64,000 nucleotides of DNA from Oscheius onirici. Taxonomy: Eukaryota > Nematoda > Chromadorea > Rhabditida > Rhabditidae. The DNA is taken from positions 4,724,398-4,788,397 of the forward strand of contig OW051469.1 of assembly GCA_932521025.1 (NCBI GenBank). The letters run 5' to 3'. Every line of letters starts with the position of its first letter. The stretch's first letter is position 1. Below the pieces are notes generated by a model. That model worked only from the letters and a program-made list of their open reading frames with translations. It had not been told where the DNA came from and ran no database searches. Below, one piece after another: positions 11,276-22,807 of the stretch. Made by a program: the position numbers and the translations under genes.

Positions 11276-11992
11276 ATAAAAATACAACCGGGATTGTTTT
11301 CTTTCCTTGTCGTGCTAGAAAAGCGTCGCGTCGTAATCAGTCGACCACGCGCGGAGTGTAGTCTCTTTCACTTGGACAATCAATCGATTTCCCTATCAAT
11401 CTGGTCAATTTGATCAGTCACGGTGTCACATCAGTAGTTCTTCTGGAGTTTTCTATCGTGTTTTTTCCTTTGTCAGTCAAAACACAGTGTCTTCCAGTAT
11501 CTTTTACCAGTAGGGTACAGACACTCAGTTGTCTTTTTAGTCTAAATTGTGTTTTTCATCGATTTCCCCTATTTATGCACAGATTTCACCTTATTTTATC
11601 TGTAAGAAGATAACTGTTTCTCGACGTGCCGCTACTACTTGTGGCGAAGTCAAAAATGGGAAGCCACTTTTTACAACCTGTACGTTTTAAGAATTCTTTA
11701 ATCAACAAAAACCACAAAATATCAGCATTTTCTGTACAACAATTTCATCCAAAACTGTTGAGACCTGAATCGAATTATCGCTACATACTGGGCGGTGCGA
11801 AGTACAACAATCAGTCGACCTTTTCAGGGAAGGTTTTGACCGTTCCCATTGCTAATAACAAGTAAGATTATTCCTGTTCATATTTTTGATTAGATGATTC
11901 AAAAAAATTTGCTACAACATTAATTACACAAACAATATCTTTCCCACTATTTCTTTCCCCCTGCAGGTAAAATTTACCCAGAATCTTCCAGA
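11276..11992. other. Intergenic stretch between sperm gene and pex5
   Basis: No supported gene. Open frames at 11410-11613 and 11626-11865 lack family resemblance. This segment should hold the pex5 promoter. A CCCTGCAG acceptor-like site and ATCTTCCAG lie just ahead of the pex5 ATG. Confidence 0.5.
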
Positions 11993-14900
11993 ATGAAGTC
12001 TCTGGTGGATGGTGAGTGCGGCCGTTCCAATGCTCTAGTTGGCTTGGCCAGAGACTATGGAACCTCCAATCAGAGAATTGCTCCTTCAACTAGTCGTGGT
12101 AAGTTCAAACTTACTTCGTTTAGCTGAACGTTAGCGAAACTTAAACTAAAAAGTAGTCTAACTGGATACAATGGGAGGGCTACACCGTAGACCTATTCGA
12201 TTTCCTGGGGACTATGGTGTCGTCACGGGTTCGTGATAAGAAGCGGGAAGAACAAGAAGAAGTTCTTCTCACTGTTGTCGGCTCGCAACACCTTCACTTT
12301 TCCACTAAATTGTTTAATTTGCTATTTTTCTAGTTCATACAAGTCTAATGCCGCGCTATGACGCGTGATGCGAAAGTATAAAAATAAGTGTGAGTTTCTA
12401 TCTTGTCTTTGAACATGTTTTTTCGTCTGTGACAAAAAGTGGTTCCGTTTGAGAATTGACCTGTTTTAACATATTTCACGTTTTTTTTCTTGTACAAAGC
12501 TCTTTCAGGGGCCTCTTCGTTACTGCCGTCCTCCTCTATCGGAGAACAGTTTGCCAATGACTTTCTCCAAAGCAAGGCGAAGGCGGCCGTGGGCCCGTCT
12601 TCCTTCAATATGAATGTGAGTTTCAGACCTCATAAACCTCCTCAAGTTTCCTTTGTTTCACCTGATAGCTTATCAGTAGAACGCGTCTTAGAAGAATCTT
12701 GTGAATTCCAATAGAGGAGAAATAGAAACCCTTTCCAGGCTCTAGCCTCACAGCTGCCAAAACAATCGTCGTCGTCCAGTCTTGCTTCCAGTTGGTCCAA
12801 CGAGTTCCAAGTGGCTCGACCACAGAATCCGCTGGCTGCTCAATGGGCCAGTCAGTACAATGCAGCTCGTCCTTCAATGGAAAATGCTTGGGCTGCTGCC
12901 AGTGGACATCAAGCGACACTGGTTCCAACCCAAAGCAGCTCAATCGACAGTGGGATGTGGTCGGCAGAATTTCTAGACAATGTGGACAACAAGCTCCTGC
13001 AGCACGACGTAAGAACCTTCTGATGTATTCAAAAACACAATTTTAGGACTTCACGGGTAATTTGGCAGAAACGTGGGCTACAGAGTTTGGAGAACAGATG
13101 CCGGACATCTGGAAGAATATGGAGAGCGAGTGGGATTCTATTCAGGTACATCTTAAATGATCAATTGGTAGTACTGTACCTCATTGGAGTGGAGGGAACA
13201 GCACGAAATAACTTGCAGGGTGACTAAGCGAACGCAACAAAATAGAAATTTGGTGAAACCAGTATGAGACCAGAAATAGAGCAATAGAACAAACTAAAGC
13301 AAACAGCAGCATGCAGGGCTTTTACATCTGTATCATGGAAAAATGAAGAGCAACTGACTTTAGGATGATTCTGCTTCGTTCTGAGCCCTTCCATGGCGGT
13401 TTTCAGTTTCCCGATAGGTATAGTAGTGGGCATGCATAGAGCAACAGTTGATAGCCAAGGAGCAGCAGCTACAATTCTCCAGCGATTACATTTTCTCAGT
13501 ACATTGCATAGTCTCCAACTGCTTTCCAAACTCCGCAATGGCATTGCTTTGATTTGTCTCCAATTTCCTGAAAAGAAGGGAAAACAAGCATTTTCTAAGA
13601 GTAGATCTACCACTGTCAATTGTCAGTGAAAATAATATAATTTGGGTGCAGGAGCAGAGCACTATCAGTCTTCCCATGTGGCCCGAGGGTTTCCAAAAAC
13701 TATTCCAAACACCGCTGTGGATTTAAGGAGTACCCAAGGAACCGGAAAGATCGAGCATGACACCATTCGAAAAATGGTTGCTAGCAAGTGGCGAATTCAA
13801 AAGCTAGCTGTCACTTTTGCAGTCTCTTCTCCAAAACAAAAAGCAAAAATGGGTTGCGCTACAGGTCGCAATATCTAACTGCATACTGACATCAAAGAAT
13901 AATACGCTGACCTTGACAAAGTAGAAGAGGCGACCATCCTGAGGGGCACAACATCGAAGACTGAAGGCTCTTGAAAGCACTAAGTTGACAAGTCATCTCG
14001 ACAAGTACTTGTCAAGTTACTTGTCGAGAATCTGACACGCTTTGACAAGTTAAAATTTGAAGTGTAAAAGTCTTACTAGGTAATTGGAAATAGTGTTTTT
14101 TAGAGAAACCTGGAGATGGCCCAAGGAGAGTCAATCAGTTCCGGCCTGGAGGACAAGTACATGCCTCAAGAGAACAATCCATTCCTGACAGCTGCTGATC
14201 CCATGACCGAAGGTGACCGTCTCATGGAAGCCGGAAATCTTGGGCAGGCAATGCTTGCTTACGAGGCGGCTGTCCAAAAGAATCCTGGAGACGCCAACGC
14301 CTGGTGCAAGTTGGGTCTTTCTCATGCCGAGAATGAGCACGACATCAAGGCAATTTCCGCTTTCAAAAAGTGTCTGGAGATTGATCCTGGAAATCTTGAA
14401 GCTTTGTTAGCTCTGTCTGTCTCATTCGCCAATGAGTCCATGGAAAATGAGGCTCTTCTCCAGCTGGACCGCTGGATTTCTGTCCATCAGGGTCAGAGAG
14501 CTCAAGACATCAACATGCCACCAACCACTTATGGATCCTTCTTGGACAATACAAACTTTTTGAGAGTCGAGGAAAAGTTTCTATCAGCAGCCAGACAACA
14601 GAACGGAACAGCTGATGCTTTTCTCCAGAACGCTCTTGGAGTACTGTACAACCTGAACAGGAATCTCGATCGGGCTGTGGACTGTATCAAACTGGCCATT
14701 GCCAGTCGTCCGCAAGATCCAAGATTATGGAACAGACTCGGAGCCACCCTGGCCAACGGAGATCGCACAGCCGATGCCATCGGCGCATATCGGGAAGCAC
14801 TTTCTCGTTATCCGACCTATGTTCGAGCTCGCTACAATTTAGGTATTTCCTGTATGCATCTGCACAGCCATCGTGAAGCCATCGAACATTTCATTTCGGC

Positions 14901-15105
14901 TTTGGAGCTACAGAAGGGCGGATCGGAAGGACATTCTATTTGGCCTACACTGAGGTGAGTACAGTTCTCGGTCTCATACCCTAATCCTGTTTTCAGATCA
15001 GCCGCGATCCGTCTTCGTGGCTGCTCCCCCGATCTTCTCCACGCCCTCGACAACCGCGATCTTTCCGCCTTTAAAAATGCTTTCACCCGGATACCTCCAT
15101 CCTAA
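11993..15105 (+). CDS. prx-5: Peroxisomal targeting signal receptor PEX5
   Basis: Six exons (11993-12098, 12509-12615, 12739-13008, 13047-13145, 14104-14954, 14997-15105) join to 513 residues. The N-terminus MKSLVDGECGRSNALVGLAR carries the conserved Cys used for receptor ubiquitination. Several WxxxF/Y motifs follow (WSNEF, WASQY, WSAEF, WATEF), which bind PEX14/PEX13 on the peroxisomal membrane. The C-terminal half is TPR repeats, for example NAWCKLGLSHAENEHDIKAI and DPRLWNRLGATLANGDRTAD, forming the pocket for the C-terminal SKL (PTS1) signal of matrix enzymes. Intron 4 is unusually long at 958 bp and contains a palindromic array. Length matches nematode PRX-5. Confidence 0.96.
13985..14052. 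repeat. Palindromic ACAAGT/ACTTGT cluster in pex5 intron 4
   Basis: Within 70 bp the word ACAAGT or its complement occurs repeatedly. It includes ctcgacaagtacttgtc followed by acttgtcgag, so several hairpins can form. It sits about 50 bp before the exon 5 acceptor at 14103. Confidence 0.6.
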
Positions 15106-15590
15106 ATTTTATCTGTATTCAATGAAGTTCCTTCTCTTGATGACTCAAAGCCACCTGCCATGAGTTCCACAAAAAGAGCCCGTAGATGAGATCACATGCC
15201 TTCGTGTGCTGGCTGCTGTTTGGTACTTCTCACACAGCCGCGAGAATAAATCACTGCTGGCGGCTGTCGTCGGTAGGCCCAGCTCCTGGATTATGTTCTT
15301 TCTGAGCTCGCCTTGTCATGACTTTTGTCTTTTTCCTGTCGTCACTTTACCTCAGGAAAAGGGCCTCGCATTCGTGGTCATGCGTCAACGAGTCGGTTAA
15401 AACCCAGCCAGAGCAACTTTACAATCATACCGCATTTTTGCGCTTGAACGTTTTTTAGTCATCTGCCAAAACTTTTTTTTCTGAGCATATTCTTTGACTT
15501 ACACAGTTCTCGACTTGGTTACCAAAATCGTATCTCCTGTTCGGCTTTCTTTCAACGAAGTTTTGAACATCTTTATTCCAGTTTCTCCAA

Positions 15591-16808
15591 ATGCTTCGAC
15601 ATTTTTTCGTCACTTTACTGGTCTACCAAGTCTATTCGAATCCTCTCTACCGTCGCGACAAGAAAGAGTCTGTTGATCCTCCCGCCTCAATGGAAGATGC
15701 TCTTCCGATTGAACAGCAGCCTGTACTAGGAGAGGTCCCAGTGGATACTGCTACTACTACAGTAACTCCAATTCAAACACTCCCCGCAGAAGAATTGAAA
15801 AATGAAATGAAGAACGTAATCGTCAGCCAGATGGTGGAGGAAAACTTTGATCTCGAAATGGCTGCTCCAGCCAAAGAGGATGCTCGTGAACAGCTCGTGG
15901 ACAAGTTGCCTGCTGGTCAAATGATCGAGAACATTCGAAAGCCAGCTCCAGGGATAGAGCCGGCAGCTGGAGAAAGTCCAAAGTTGAAGGTAGAAAATAC
16001 AGAAAAAATCTTGAAAAGTTCCGGTTTAGGTGGCTGAAATAATTACAACAACCCCAGTTCCTACTCTTGCAATGCCTATTGACGAAATCAATGTGGTTTG
16101 GAACGGTTTCGATTGTTTTTTACTATACTTTTCAGGCAGTGGATAGTCGGGTAGCCGGGCAATCTTTGACAATCGAGGAGCTGGATAATCTGGAAAGCAA
16201 GAATAACGAAATTGTCGAGGTAAGGAGTCGAAGAGACAATGTGGAAAAGAGGAAATGAGAGACAGAAAGCTAGATTTCAAATATTTTGGCTCAGATGGAA
16301 GAAGACGTCGATCTCGATGGCCACTCAGAAATCCTTCAACCCGATGATGAAAAGAAACCTGACCTTCCTTGTGACAAGCCAAGAGCAGGACTAGAAATTG
16401 GCAAACCGTTGGTTCCTGGGAGAGAAGGTAAGACAGACCGAGAGAACACGAGAGCAAGTGAAAGAGACAAGTGTGAAAAAGAGAAAAAACTCTCCTCAGT
16501 AGAAGGATTCGCCCATCTATCCGATGAGGAGACTTTCTTCCGTATCCTCGCCTACCTCCTCTCAATCTTTGCGGATCCAGCCGTGGATGAGCCCAGCACA
16601 TGGCAGAAGATCATCGCTGGAATCCAGTGTGTTCTGAGAGACTGTAGAGATGCCCTGCCACTTCGACCAACGTCCAGCTTCCCATTGGATGATAACAGTT
16701 TCATTATCAGACGAGCTAGGGAGAGTCTCTGCCCTTGTGTTGTAAGTGTCAGCCAAGAGGAGAAAGTAAACAAATCAATTTCAGGTGTTCGACGGCAAGG
16801 ACGGGTAA
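15591..16808 (+). CDS. Secreted acidic protein, family unknown
   Basis: Six exons (15591-15989, 16030-16095, 16136-16219, 16295-16427, 16500-16741, 16785-16808) join to 315 residues. The signal peptide is MLRHFFVTLLVYQVYSNP, with YRRDKK just after it as a possible basic processing site. The middle is Pro/Glu/Thr-rich and likely disordered. The C-terminal part looks folded: GFAHLSDEETFFRILAYLLS, then four Cys in the tail (IQCVLRDCRD and ESLCPCV). It ends VFDGKDG. Introns are 40-75 bp. I recognise no named domain; it is probably a secreted nematode-specific protein. Confidence 0.75.
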
Positions 16809-17036
16809 ACGATTGCTGTCTCGAGAAGAGTTGTATAGTGAAAAGAAACGGGTCTGATGAAAATAATCATTGCTAGTAAAGATGCTATTATTATTTTCTT
16901 TGCCTTTCCAGCTTTGACAGTTTATGCTTTTGGCAATTATTAATGCTGCTTTTAAAACATGTTTATTGAGAGCCCATTTTTGTTTGTTTGTTTGTTTTGG
17001 AGAAGATGATATTCTCGATGGTCGATGGTATTCTCC

Positions 17037-17282
17037 TCACTGTTGAGGAGAGAAGCCAGCAGCTCTCTTTCCGTAGAGAACATTTCCATAAGATCCGTAG
17101 TATCCAGGGTAAGATCCGTATCCGTAGTAGCTGCCATACGCGGGATATCCGTAAGATCCGTAGTAGTACTGGGCATCGGAGACGGAGACCAGAGCCAAGA
17201 CGGCGAGGAGAGCGAAGAGAAGGACGCTGAATAGATTTTATGATGGGTAAGGTGAGGAAACTTACAGCTTGGAAGAGGCCAT
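17037..17282 (-). CDS. YGSY peptide precursor, copy A
   Basis: Two exons (17266-17282 and 17037-17226) encode 68 residues. The signal peptide MASSKLVLLFALLAVLALVS ends at SDA. The mature part consists of Tyr/Gly/Ser repeats (QYYYGSYGYPAYGSYYGYGS, then YPGYYGSYGNVLYG), a dibasic KR and a tail AAGFSPQQ. The layout resembles nematode NLP-29/CNC-type antimicrobial or cuticle-associated peptides made by the epidermis. Function is inferred from composition only. Copy A shares its intron and upstream region almost base for base with copy D, and is transcribed divergently from copy B. Confidence 0.85.
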
Positions 17283-17580
17283 AGTAGTTGATGTTTCAGA
17301 CTGAGAAAGAACAAGATTTTATAGTCGTGCTGAGTTTGCCCAGCGGCAAGGGCAAACTACGGCTGAACGGCTGGAAAAAGTAACTGTCAAGTTGCAACGT
17401 TTGCACTTGACGCCCGGTGGCGTTTACTCAAGAGCATTGAACTCTATCTACTGCTTTTTTGATTTCCTCGGCAAACTTATTGAGAGTATAAAACCTTGTC
17501 TTTCTCAGCCTGAAACATCAATTACCAAACTCGGGGAGAGTATAAGACGCAGCTAATCTTCCTCAGAATCATCAAATATC
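17283..17580. promoter_or_regulatory. Bidirectional promoter between YGSY copies A and B
   Basis: A 298-bp spacer between divergent start codons. TATA-type boxes face both ways: a TTTTATAG (minus-sense CTATAAAA) serving A, and GAGTATAAAACC plus GAGTATAAGACG serving B. It is a mirrored copy of the C-D spacer. The B side carries two successive TATA modules. Confidence 0.65.
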
Positions 17581-17824
17581 ATGGCCTCTTCCAAGCTGTA
17601 AGTTCACTTTTCTATTTTAAGCTAACCATCTCTTCAGTATCCTCTTCTTCGCTCTCCTCGCCGTCTTGGCTCTGGTCTCCGTCTCCGATGCCCAGTACTA
17701 CTACGGATCTTACGGATATCCCGCGTATGGCAGCTACTACGGATACGGATCTTATCCAAGCTACTACGGATCTTATGGAAATGTTCTCTATGGAAAGAGA
17801 GCTGCTGGCTTCTCTCCTCAGTGA
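17581..17824 (+). CDS. YGSY peptide precursor, copy B
   Basis: Exons 17581-17597 and 17638-17824 give 67 residues: signal peptide MASSKLILFFALLAVLALVS, then the YGSY repeat region with YPSYYGSYGNVLYG in place of YPGYYG, the KR site and AAGFSPQ. The 40-bp intron is identical to those of copies C and E. Its immediate 5'UTR differs from C (cttcctcagaatcatcaaat versus the usual cctgaaacatcaa), so the promoter-proximal region has been replaced or has diverged. Confidence 0.85.
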
Positions 17825-19205
17825 GGAGATTTACTATCTTATCATTACAACGGGCTGAATAAAAACCTTTCAAACTATTATTTTCACCGAAACTTAGCGT
17901 CCACGATTAGAGCTGCATTCTTAAACTTCTTTCCTACTCTCTCCAGGGAGTTGAAAACTTTGTTACAACCAGAGAGGGAGCATCACGTGATCGATGGCCC
18001 TCGTTCTCACGAAGAGCAGTGTTCCTCAAGGGTCTTTATCATTCCCGTAGCTGGCATTGCTTGACCACAGTGTTTATTTTATCCGACTTTACCACGTTTG
18101 AAAAATGTTCAGCTAGAACATTGAAAAATCCTTATAAAGTTCTTGGCTCCGTTCCAAATAAGGCCAGAAGATAATTAAACTAGTTTTTAATTGGAACACG
18201 TGTTTACACTGTTCGAGTCGCGAAAAAGAAACTCCTCGGTAATGAGAATCTGCTGCGTGTCTAATTGTCATCGCGTTCCTTGAAAATGAAGACGTGTTCC
18301 CAATTATTGAACCTCGGAATCTCTGTCTTTTCGTCCTGAAGAGGCCAAGTTCCCGATCATTATCTCCCCCTAAGACATGCTCAAAAGGTCGCGACAAATT
18401 CCGGTAAAGCTAGGTCCCAGCTTGAATGCGTCCTTTATGCTCTTTGGCGCAGTCGCGCGGAACGGACATTGAGCCACTTCCTGAAGTGTACTCGTGGCAA
18501 TAATGATGTGCGTAGAGCTAAAAGGGGTGGCTCTCCCGGAGTTCGCAGAGGAAGGGATTTATTGTGTCTTGGAGCAGGACCTGAAGGGTCCTCATCCCAC
18601 AGAGACACATTCCTCGCAAGTCTTTTACCCATGCTGTAAATAAGCCTCTCTGCAAAAAAAACAGCCGTCTAATGCACTCGCTTGAATTTTCTTTCCTTCA
18701 AAAGCTTCTGCATTTATTTTGATCGACCTTCCCTTTTGAAAACGCTTTTTAGAAAAACTCTTTCAAAAGTTATTTAAGCCAAACATTTGTAGAAAAGATA
18801 CCGTATAAGATCACGTCCCTTGACTACTCAAAGAGCGGATAGAAAGGTAGAAAGACTAGGAAAGCTAGAAACGTTCTGATGCTACGTGTAGCAATAGAAT
18901 AATTCTTTGGAAAAGTGTACTTTTTCCGATTTTCCATCTGTTCTGCTATGTTGTCGTGACTTTCTTCAATCCTAAGTGGGCAATTATTTCCTCTCTGCCC
19001 AAAGGGTTTCCAGACGTCCGCTCTACTCTCTCACTACTCATGATATTACAACGGCTTCTTGTATTAGGTAGAACAAAATAGAATATAGGTTGCTTCCCAC
19101 TTTTTGCTTGCCGGATCAACTTGCCACCCAGCCGCCTCCATAAATTTGCATCTCCTCGCTCCTGCTCTTTCCCCGTTCTTCAATCAAAAATCTCGATTTG
19201 CAGAG
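17825..19205. other. Gene-free stretch between YGSY copy B and the Ly6-like gene
   Basis: No gene is supported. An AATAAA for copy B lies at about 17858. The rest has only short frames without domains, for example a minus-strand frame at 18435-18632. Confidence 0.5.
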
Positions 19206-19880
19206 ATGTTTCTACTCTTTTTCTTCGCCGTTTCCTTCGCCCTCAATCCGACCGACATAAATAAAGTCTGCTACAAATGTAATGTCTACTCGGCGGCTGG
19301 GAAAATGAAGTGCGAGAACCCGGGCGTCTGCTATTCTAATTTCTGCTATTCTTGTGAGTCTTGGCGGAGGAAGGAGAATCGAGTCAATGGTCGCTTTCAG
19401 ATGTGACTTCCGACGGCATTACTATGTTTTTATCCGGATGCGCGGAAGACGTTACAGACTTTCCGATCAGGTGAGAGTCTGTCTCTATACAACCCAGAGG
19501 TTTCAGAAGCATATCAGTCGGACTACATTGCCGAACCAGTGACGGAGTGGCGCTCTGTGTATGTGCAACTGGAAAAGAAGCCTGTAACTACCCGGAAAAG
19601 TCCGAGAACTCGACGGAGAAGTTGAAAAAGATATTGTGGCTAGAGTCAGATGCTGATAAGCTGGACAACATATCAACAGTAGGACAATGGTTCTTAGAAA
19701 ATAGTCCAATTTCAGAAAGTGACTGGGTTTTCTCTGGAATATGCTAAACAACGGGTCGAGCATCTGAACCAAGATGGTCTGGACAAGGTTCCGATGCATT
19801 TCAACATCTCCAGAATCAAATCTGCTTCTTTCACCTGCGTGATCTCTGCGTTGACTGGTTTTATACTTCTTTCTCTTTGA
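19206..19880 (+). CDS. Ly6/uPAR-like GPI-anchored protein
   Basis: Four exons (19206-19353, 19401-19470, 19507-19678, 19716-19880) join to 184 residues. A signal peptide, MFLLFFFAVSFALN, precedes a Cys-rich module (VCYKCNVYSAAGKMKCE, GVCYSNFCYS, SGCAEDVTDFP, GLHCRTSDGVALCVCATG, EACN), the spacing expected of a three-finger fold. The C-terminus is hydrophobic (SFTCVISALTGFILLSL) with no charged tail, as for a GPI-anchor signal. It likely sits on the outer cell surface. It lies inside the loop of the inverted YGSY duplication and has no counterpart in the arms. Introns are 36-47 bp. Confidence 0.8.
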
Positions 19881-19988
19881 AACAGCTTGTGAATATTAGA
19901 CGGGTCTGATCGGGTAGAAGAATGTGTTTGAATGAAAGGTTTATGAGCTCGTGTTGTTTCCCGTAATGTTACAGAATCTCCAGACTTC

Positions 19989-20235
19989 TCACTGTTGAGG
20001 AGAGAAGCCAGCAGCTCGTTTGCCGTACAGAACATTTCCGTAAGATCCATAGTATCCGGGGTATGATCCGTATCCGTAGTAGCTGTCGTAAGCGGGATAT
20101 CCGTAAGATCCGTAGTAGTATTGGCAATCGGAAACGGAGACCAGAGCCAAGACGGCGAGGAGAGCGAAGAAGAGGATACTGAAGAGATGGTTAGCTTAAA
20201 ATAGAAAAGTGAACTTACAGCTTGGAAGAGGCCAT
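19989..20235 (-). CDS. YGSY peptide precursor, copy C
   Basis: Exons 20219-20235 and 19989-20178 give 68 residues. The coding region is the most diverged of the set: SDC replaces SDA at the signal cleavage region, and PAYDSYYG replaces PAYGSYYG. It has several synonymous changes but no break. The unpaired Cys at the cleavage boundary is unusual for the family. The intron is identical to that of copy B, its mirror partner. Confidence 0.85.
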
Positions 20236-20534
20236 AGTAGTTGATGTTTCAGGCTAAGAAAGACAAGGTTTTATACTCTCCCCGAGTTTGGTAATTGATG
20301 TTTCAGTGGGAAAGACAAAGTTTTATACTCTCGAAAAGTTTGTCGAGGGAATAGAAAAAGCAGTAGATAGAGTTCAACGCTCTTGAGTAAACGCCACCGG
20401 GCGTCAAGTGCAGTGTGCTTTGCAACTTGACAGTTACTTTTTCCAGCCGTTCAGCCGTAGTTTGCCCTTGCCGCTGGGCAAACTCAGCACGACTATAAAA
20501 TCTTGTTCTTTCTGACTCAGAAACATCAACTACC
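20236..20534. promoter_or_regulatory. Bidirectional promoter between YGSY copies C and D
   Basis: A 299-bp spacer between divergent starts, collinear in reverse with the A-B spacer. On the C side two near-identical modules repeat (a TTTTATACTCTC box with GATGTTTCAG upstream of it). The D side has GACTATAAAATC about 40 bp before the ATG. Confidence 0.65.
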
Positions 20535-20780
20535 ATGGCCTCTTCCAAGCTGTAAGTTTCCTCACCTTACCCATCATAAAATCTATGTAGCGTCCTTCTC
20601 TTCGCTCTCCTCGCCGTCTTGGCTCTGGTCTCCGTCTCCGATGCCCAGTACTACTACGGATCTTACGGATATCCCGCTTATGGCAGCTACTACGGATACG
20701 GATCTTACCCTGGATACTACGGATCTTATGGAAATGTTCTCTACGGAAAGAGAGCTGCTGGCTTCTCTCCTCAACAATGA
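20535..20780 (+). CDS. YGSY peptide precursor, copy D
   Basis: Exons 20535-20551 and 20591-20780 give 68 residues, with the same protein as copy A. The intron differs from that of A only at its end (TATGTAG instead of TATTCAG); a GTAG acceptor is usable but weaker. It is the mirror partner of copy A. Confidence 0.85.
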
Positions 20781-21857
20781 GGAACATGCACATATTTACG
20801 ACAAACAATGATCTGACCAATGCTTTACTCAATAAAGAATCCAACTAAAAAAATTCACTTGGGAAGTGGTGTATCAAAACACCGGAAAAGACACCCTGAC
20901 GATCGCGAGGACCGTTTCATAGCTGCTAATTGGTATTTGCCAAGACATTTCTCCCCCTTGAGACGAGCGCGAGTTCATCACCTCGAGAGCCAGAGCCACT
21001 CGGAGTGATGATGATCTGCCCCCTCCTCTCAGTGCTGCCATACACAAACCGGATACTTGTTCAGACTATCTGCTTTTCCCATATTTCTTCTGTTTTCTTC
21101 CTGTCTTAATTACTAATAAAGAGATAGACTGAAAGTTACAGAATCTCAGAGACCGACAAAATAAGAGAAAGCTAGACAGTCATCAATAGAGCCCGATCCG
21201 ATCACCACTGTCACTGTCCTGTCAATTCAGTGTTTGCTCCCGCTCAAGGTGTGAGATCCCGACTTCCATCTCATCACACACCTTTTCTATTGACCATTCC
21301 CATCAGCTGTAATCCTCTCTGCCTTATTTTAAGTGAGATGGGCAAAGAGTAATTTCCTCCCCCTTTCCGGGGTGGCAAGAGATAAGAGTGCCAATGTTGC
21401 ATTCCAGTCCCGGTTAAATTGTCTTAATTGACTCTGACCATGAGCTACTGTAGTCCCATTCTCTGTTCCTTTCCTCAAACTAATGTTCTCTCGTTCCAAA
21501 GAAGGTTTTGAATTCACCTGGGGGATTCGTCAGTTCGTAATGGCGGCAAATTCGTGTGATTGGTTGTGATGAGTTGTCCAAGTGAGATTACCCTCGCCGC
21601 CTCTACCTCCTCGTCCAAGTACCCTTTCGGCCTAATTAGAGCATCCTTTTATAGCTCCATGTGTGTCTTTTCACTTAAGACAACAATAAGAGATCTCAAG
21701 AAATCAAATCCACATGTCCGCCCGGGATCGTCTCAAACTCCGTAATCAAGGCCAGATGTCCTCATAAATTACAGCCCACTTTCGAAAGCAGACTACTCTC
21801 TTCTGATGTTAGCTCGTTTTTGCTTTCGTTCTTCTAATACTCCAGTTTTTCAGGAAA
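20781..21857. other. Intergenic stretch upstream of ptb-1
   Basis: No gene is supported. An AATAAAG at about 20831 can serve copy D. The remainder is the likely promoter region of ptb-1; I see only short unrelated frames. Confidence 0.5.
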
Positions 21858-22771
21858 ATGGATCCAATGGCCGAGTTTCTCGGCTCCTTCATGGACCCTC
21901 GATGGGTGAGTTACAAGAGAAACGCGAACAAACAGTCGCTCCTCAAAAAAGAGAGACACCTGCTCTTCAGAAATACCAATATTTTTCAACCGGCGAAAGA
22001 CGCTTTTGTGAGAAATGAAATGACGGAACATCGCGTGTCCCGTGACTTATTCCTCCAGATCAAAGAATTGTCTGGTTCAGATCTGTAGGTGGTTCTCATC
22101 TCTCGTGGGTTACACGTGTGTTTCTCCCGAGACATCTGGACCTGCTGCCAGAGGCTCTCTCTCTCTCCGTCTGCCGCCATTTCTATTGTAATTGTTCCAT
22201 CGTCACTTCAACCTATAGTTTTGAATCGGTCTCTCCCGCCGTCGTCACTGAGTCATAAAGAGCATGAACAGTCTCTCCCGCTCATTGATTCTTCTTCCTT
22301 TAATATCGAGCCTCATAAACTGTGGGGAAACGGGTCCGTGGATCTGTTGTATCTTTGCCCTCTCCTCATTTTTTTGATTTCTCAATTCGCACGTGCCCAC
22401 CAAAAAAGTCGATATCTGTACGGAAATGGATCCTCCGGTTTCTCAGTCGCCTCACCGGGTAAGTCTCACGTGTTGACGGTCTAAATCTGGCAACACAACA
22501 CTTTTTTTCAAAGCTTTTCCTGTTTTTCAAAAGATCCCACTCTTTTCCCTGGGAGGTCGATGGTGTACGGAGAGAGACGCAAACACATTAGGTGCTGATT
22601 AATCCGGAAGCATTAGATTGTTTCAACCGCCGTAGCAAGCACAGAAATTAACTCGTCTTTAGTGTTATAGCTTCTTTTTTTTCCTCTGCAAGTTCATTGA
22701 TTCTTGTAGTAGTCGTCTATAAGAAAGCTAGCCTGATAGCCAGAAAACCATGCTTCCGTGGCGCAATAGGC

Positions 22772-22807
<36 letters not shown>

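Noticed and set aside
12623-12943. Minus-strand 106-residue frame
   Set aside because: It is the shadow of pex5 exon 3 on the opposite strand.
13224-13878. Open frames inside pex5 intron 4
   Set aside because: No recognisable transposase or domain, and no splice logic; treated as intron.
16026-16601. Minus-strand 191-residue frame
   Set aside because: It lies opposite exons 2-5 of the secreted acidic protein, with no domain or splice pattern of its own.
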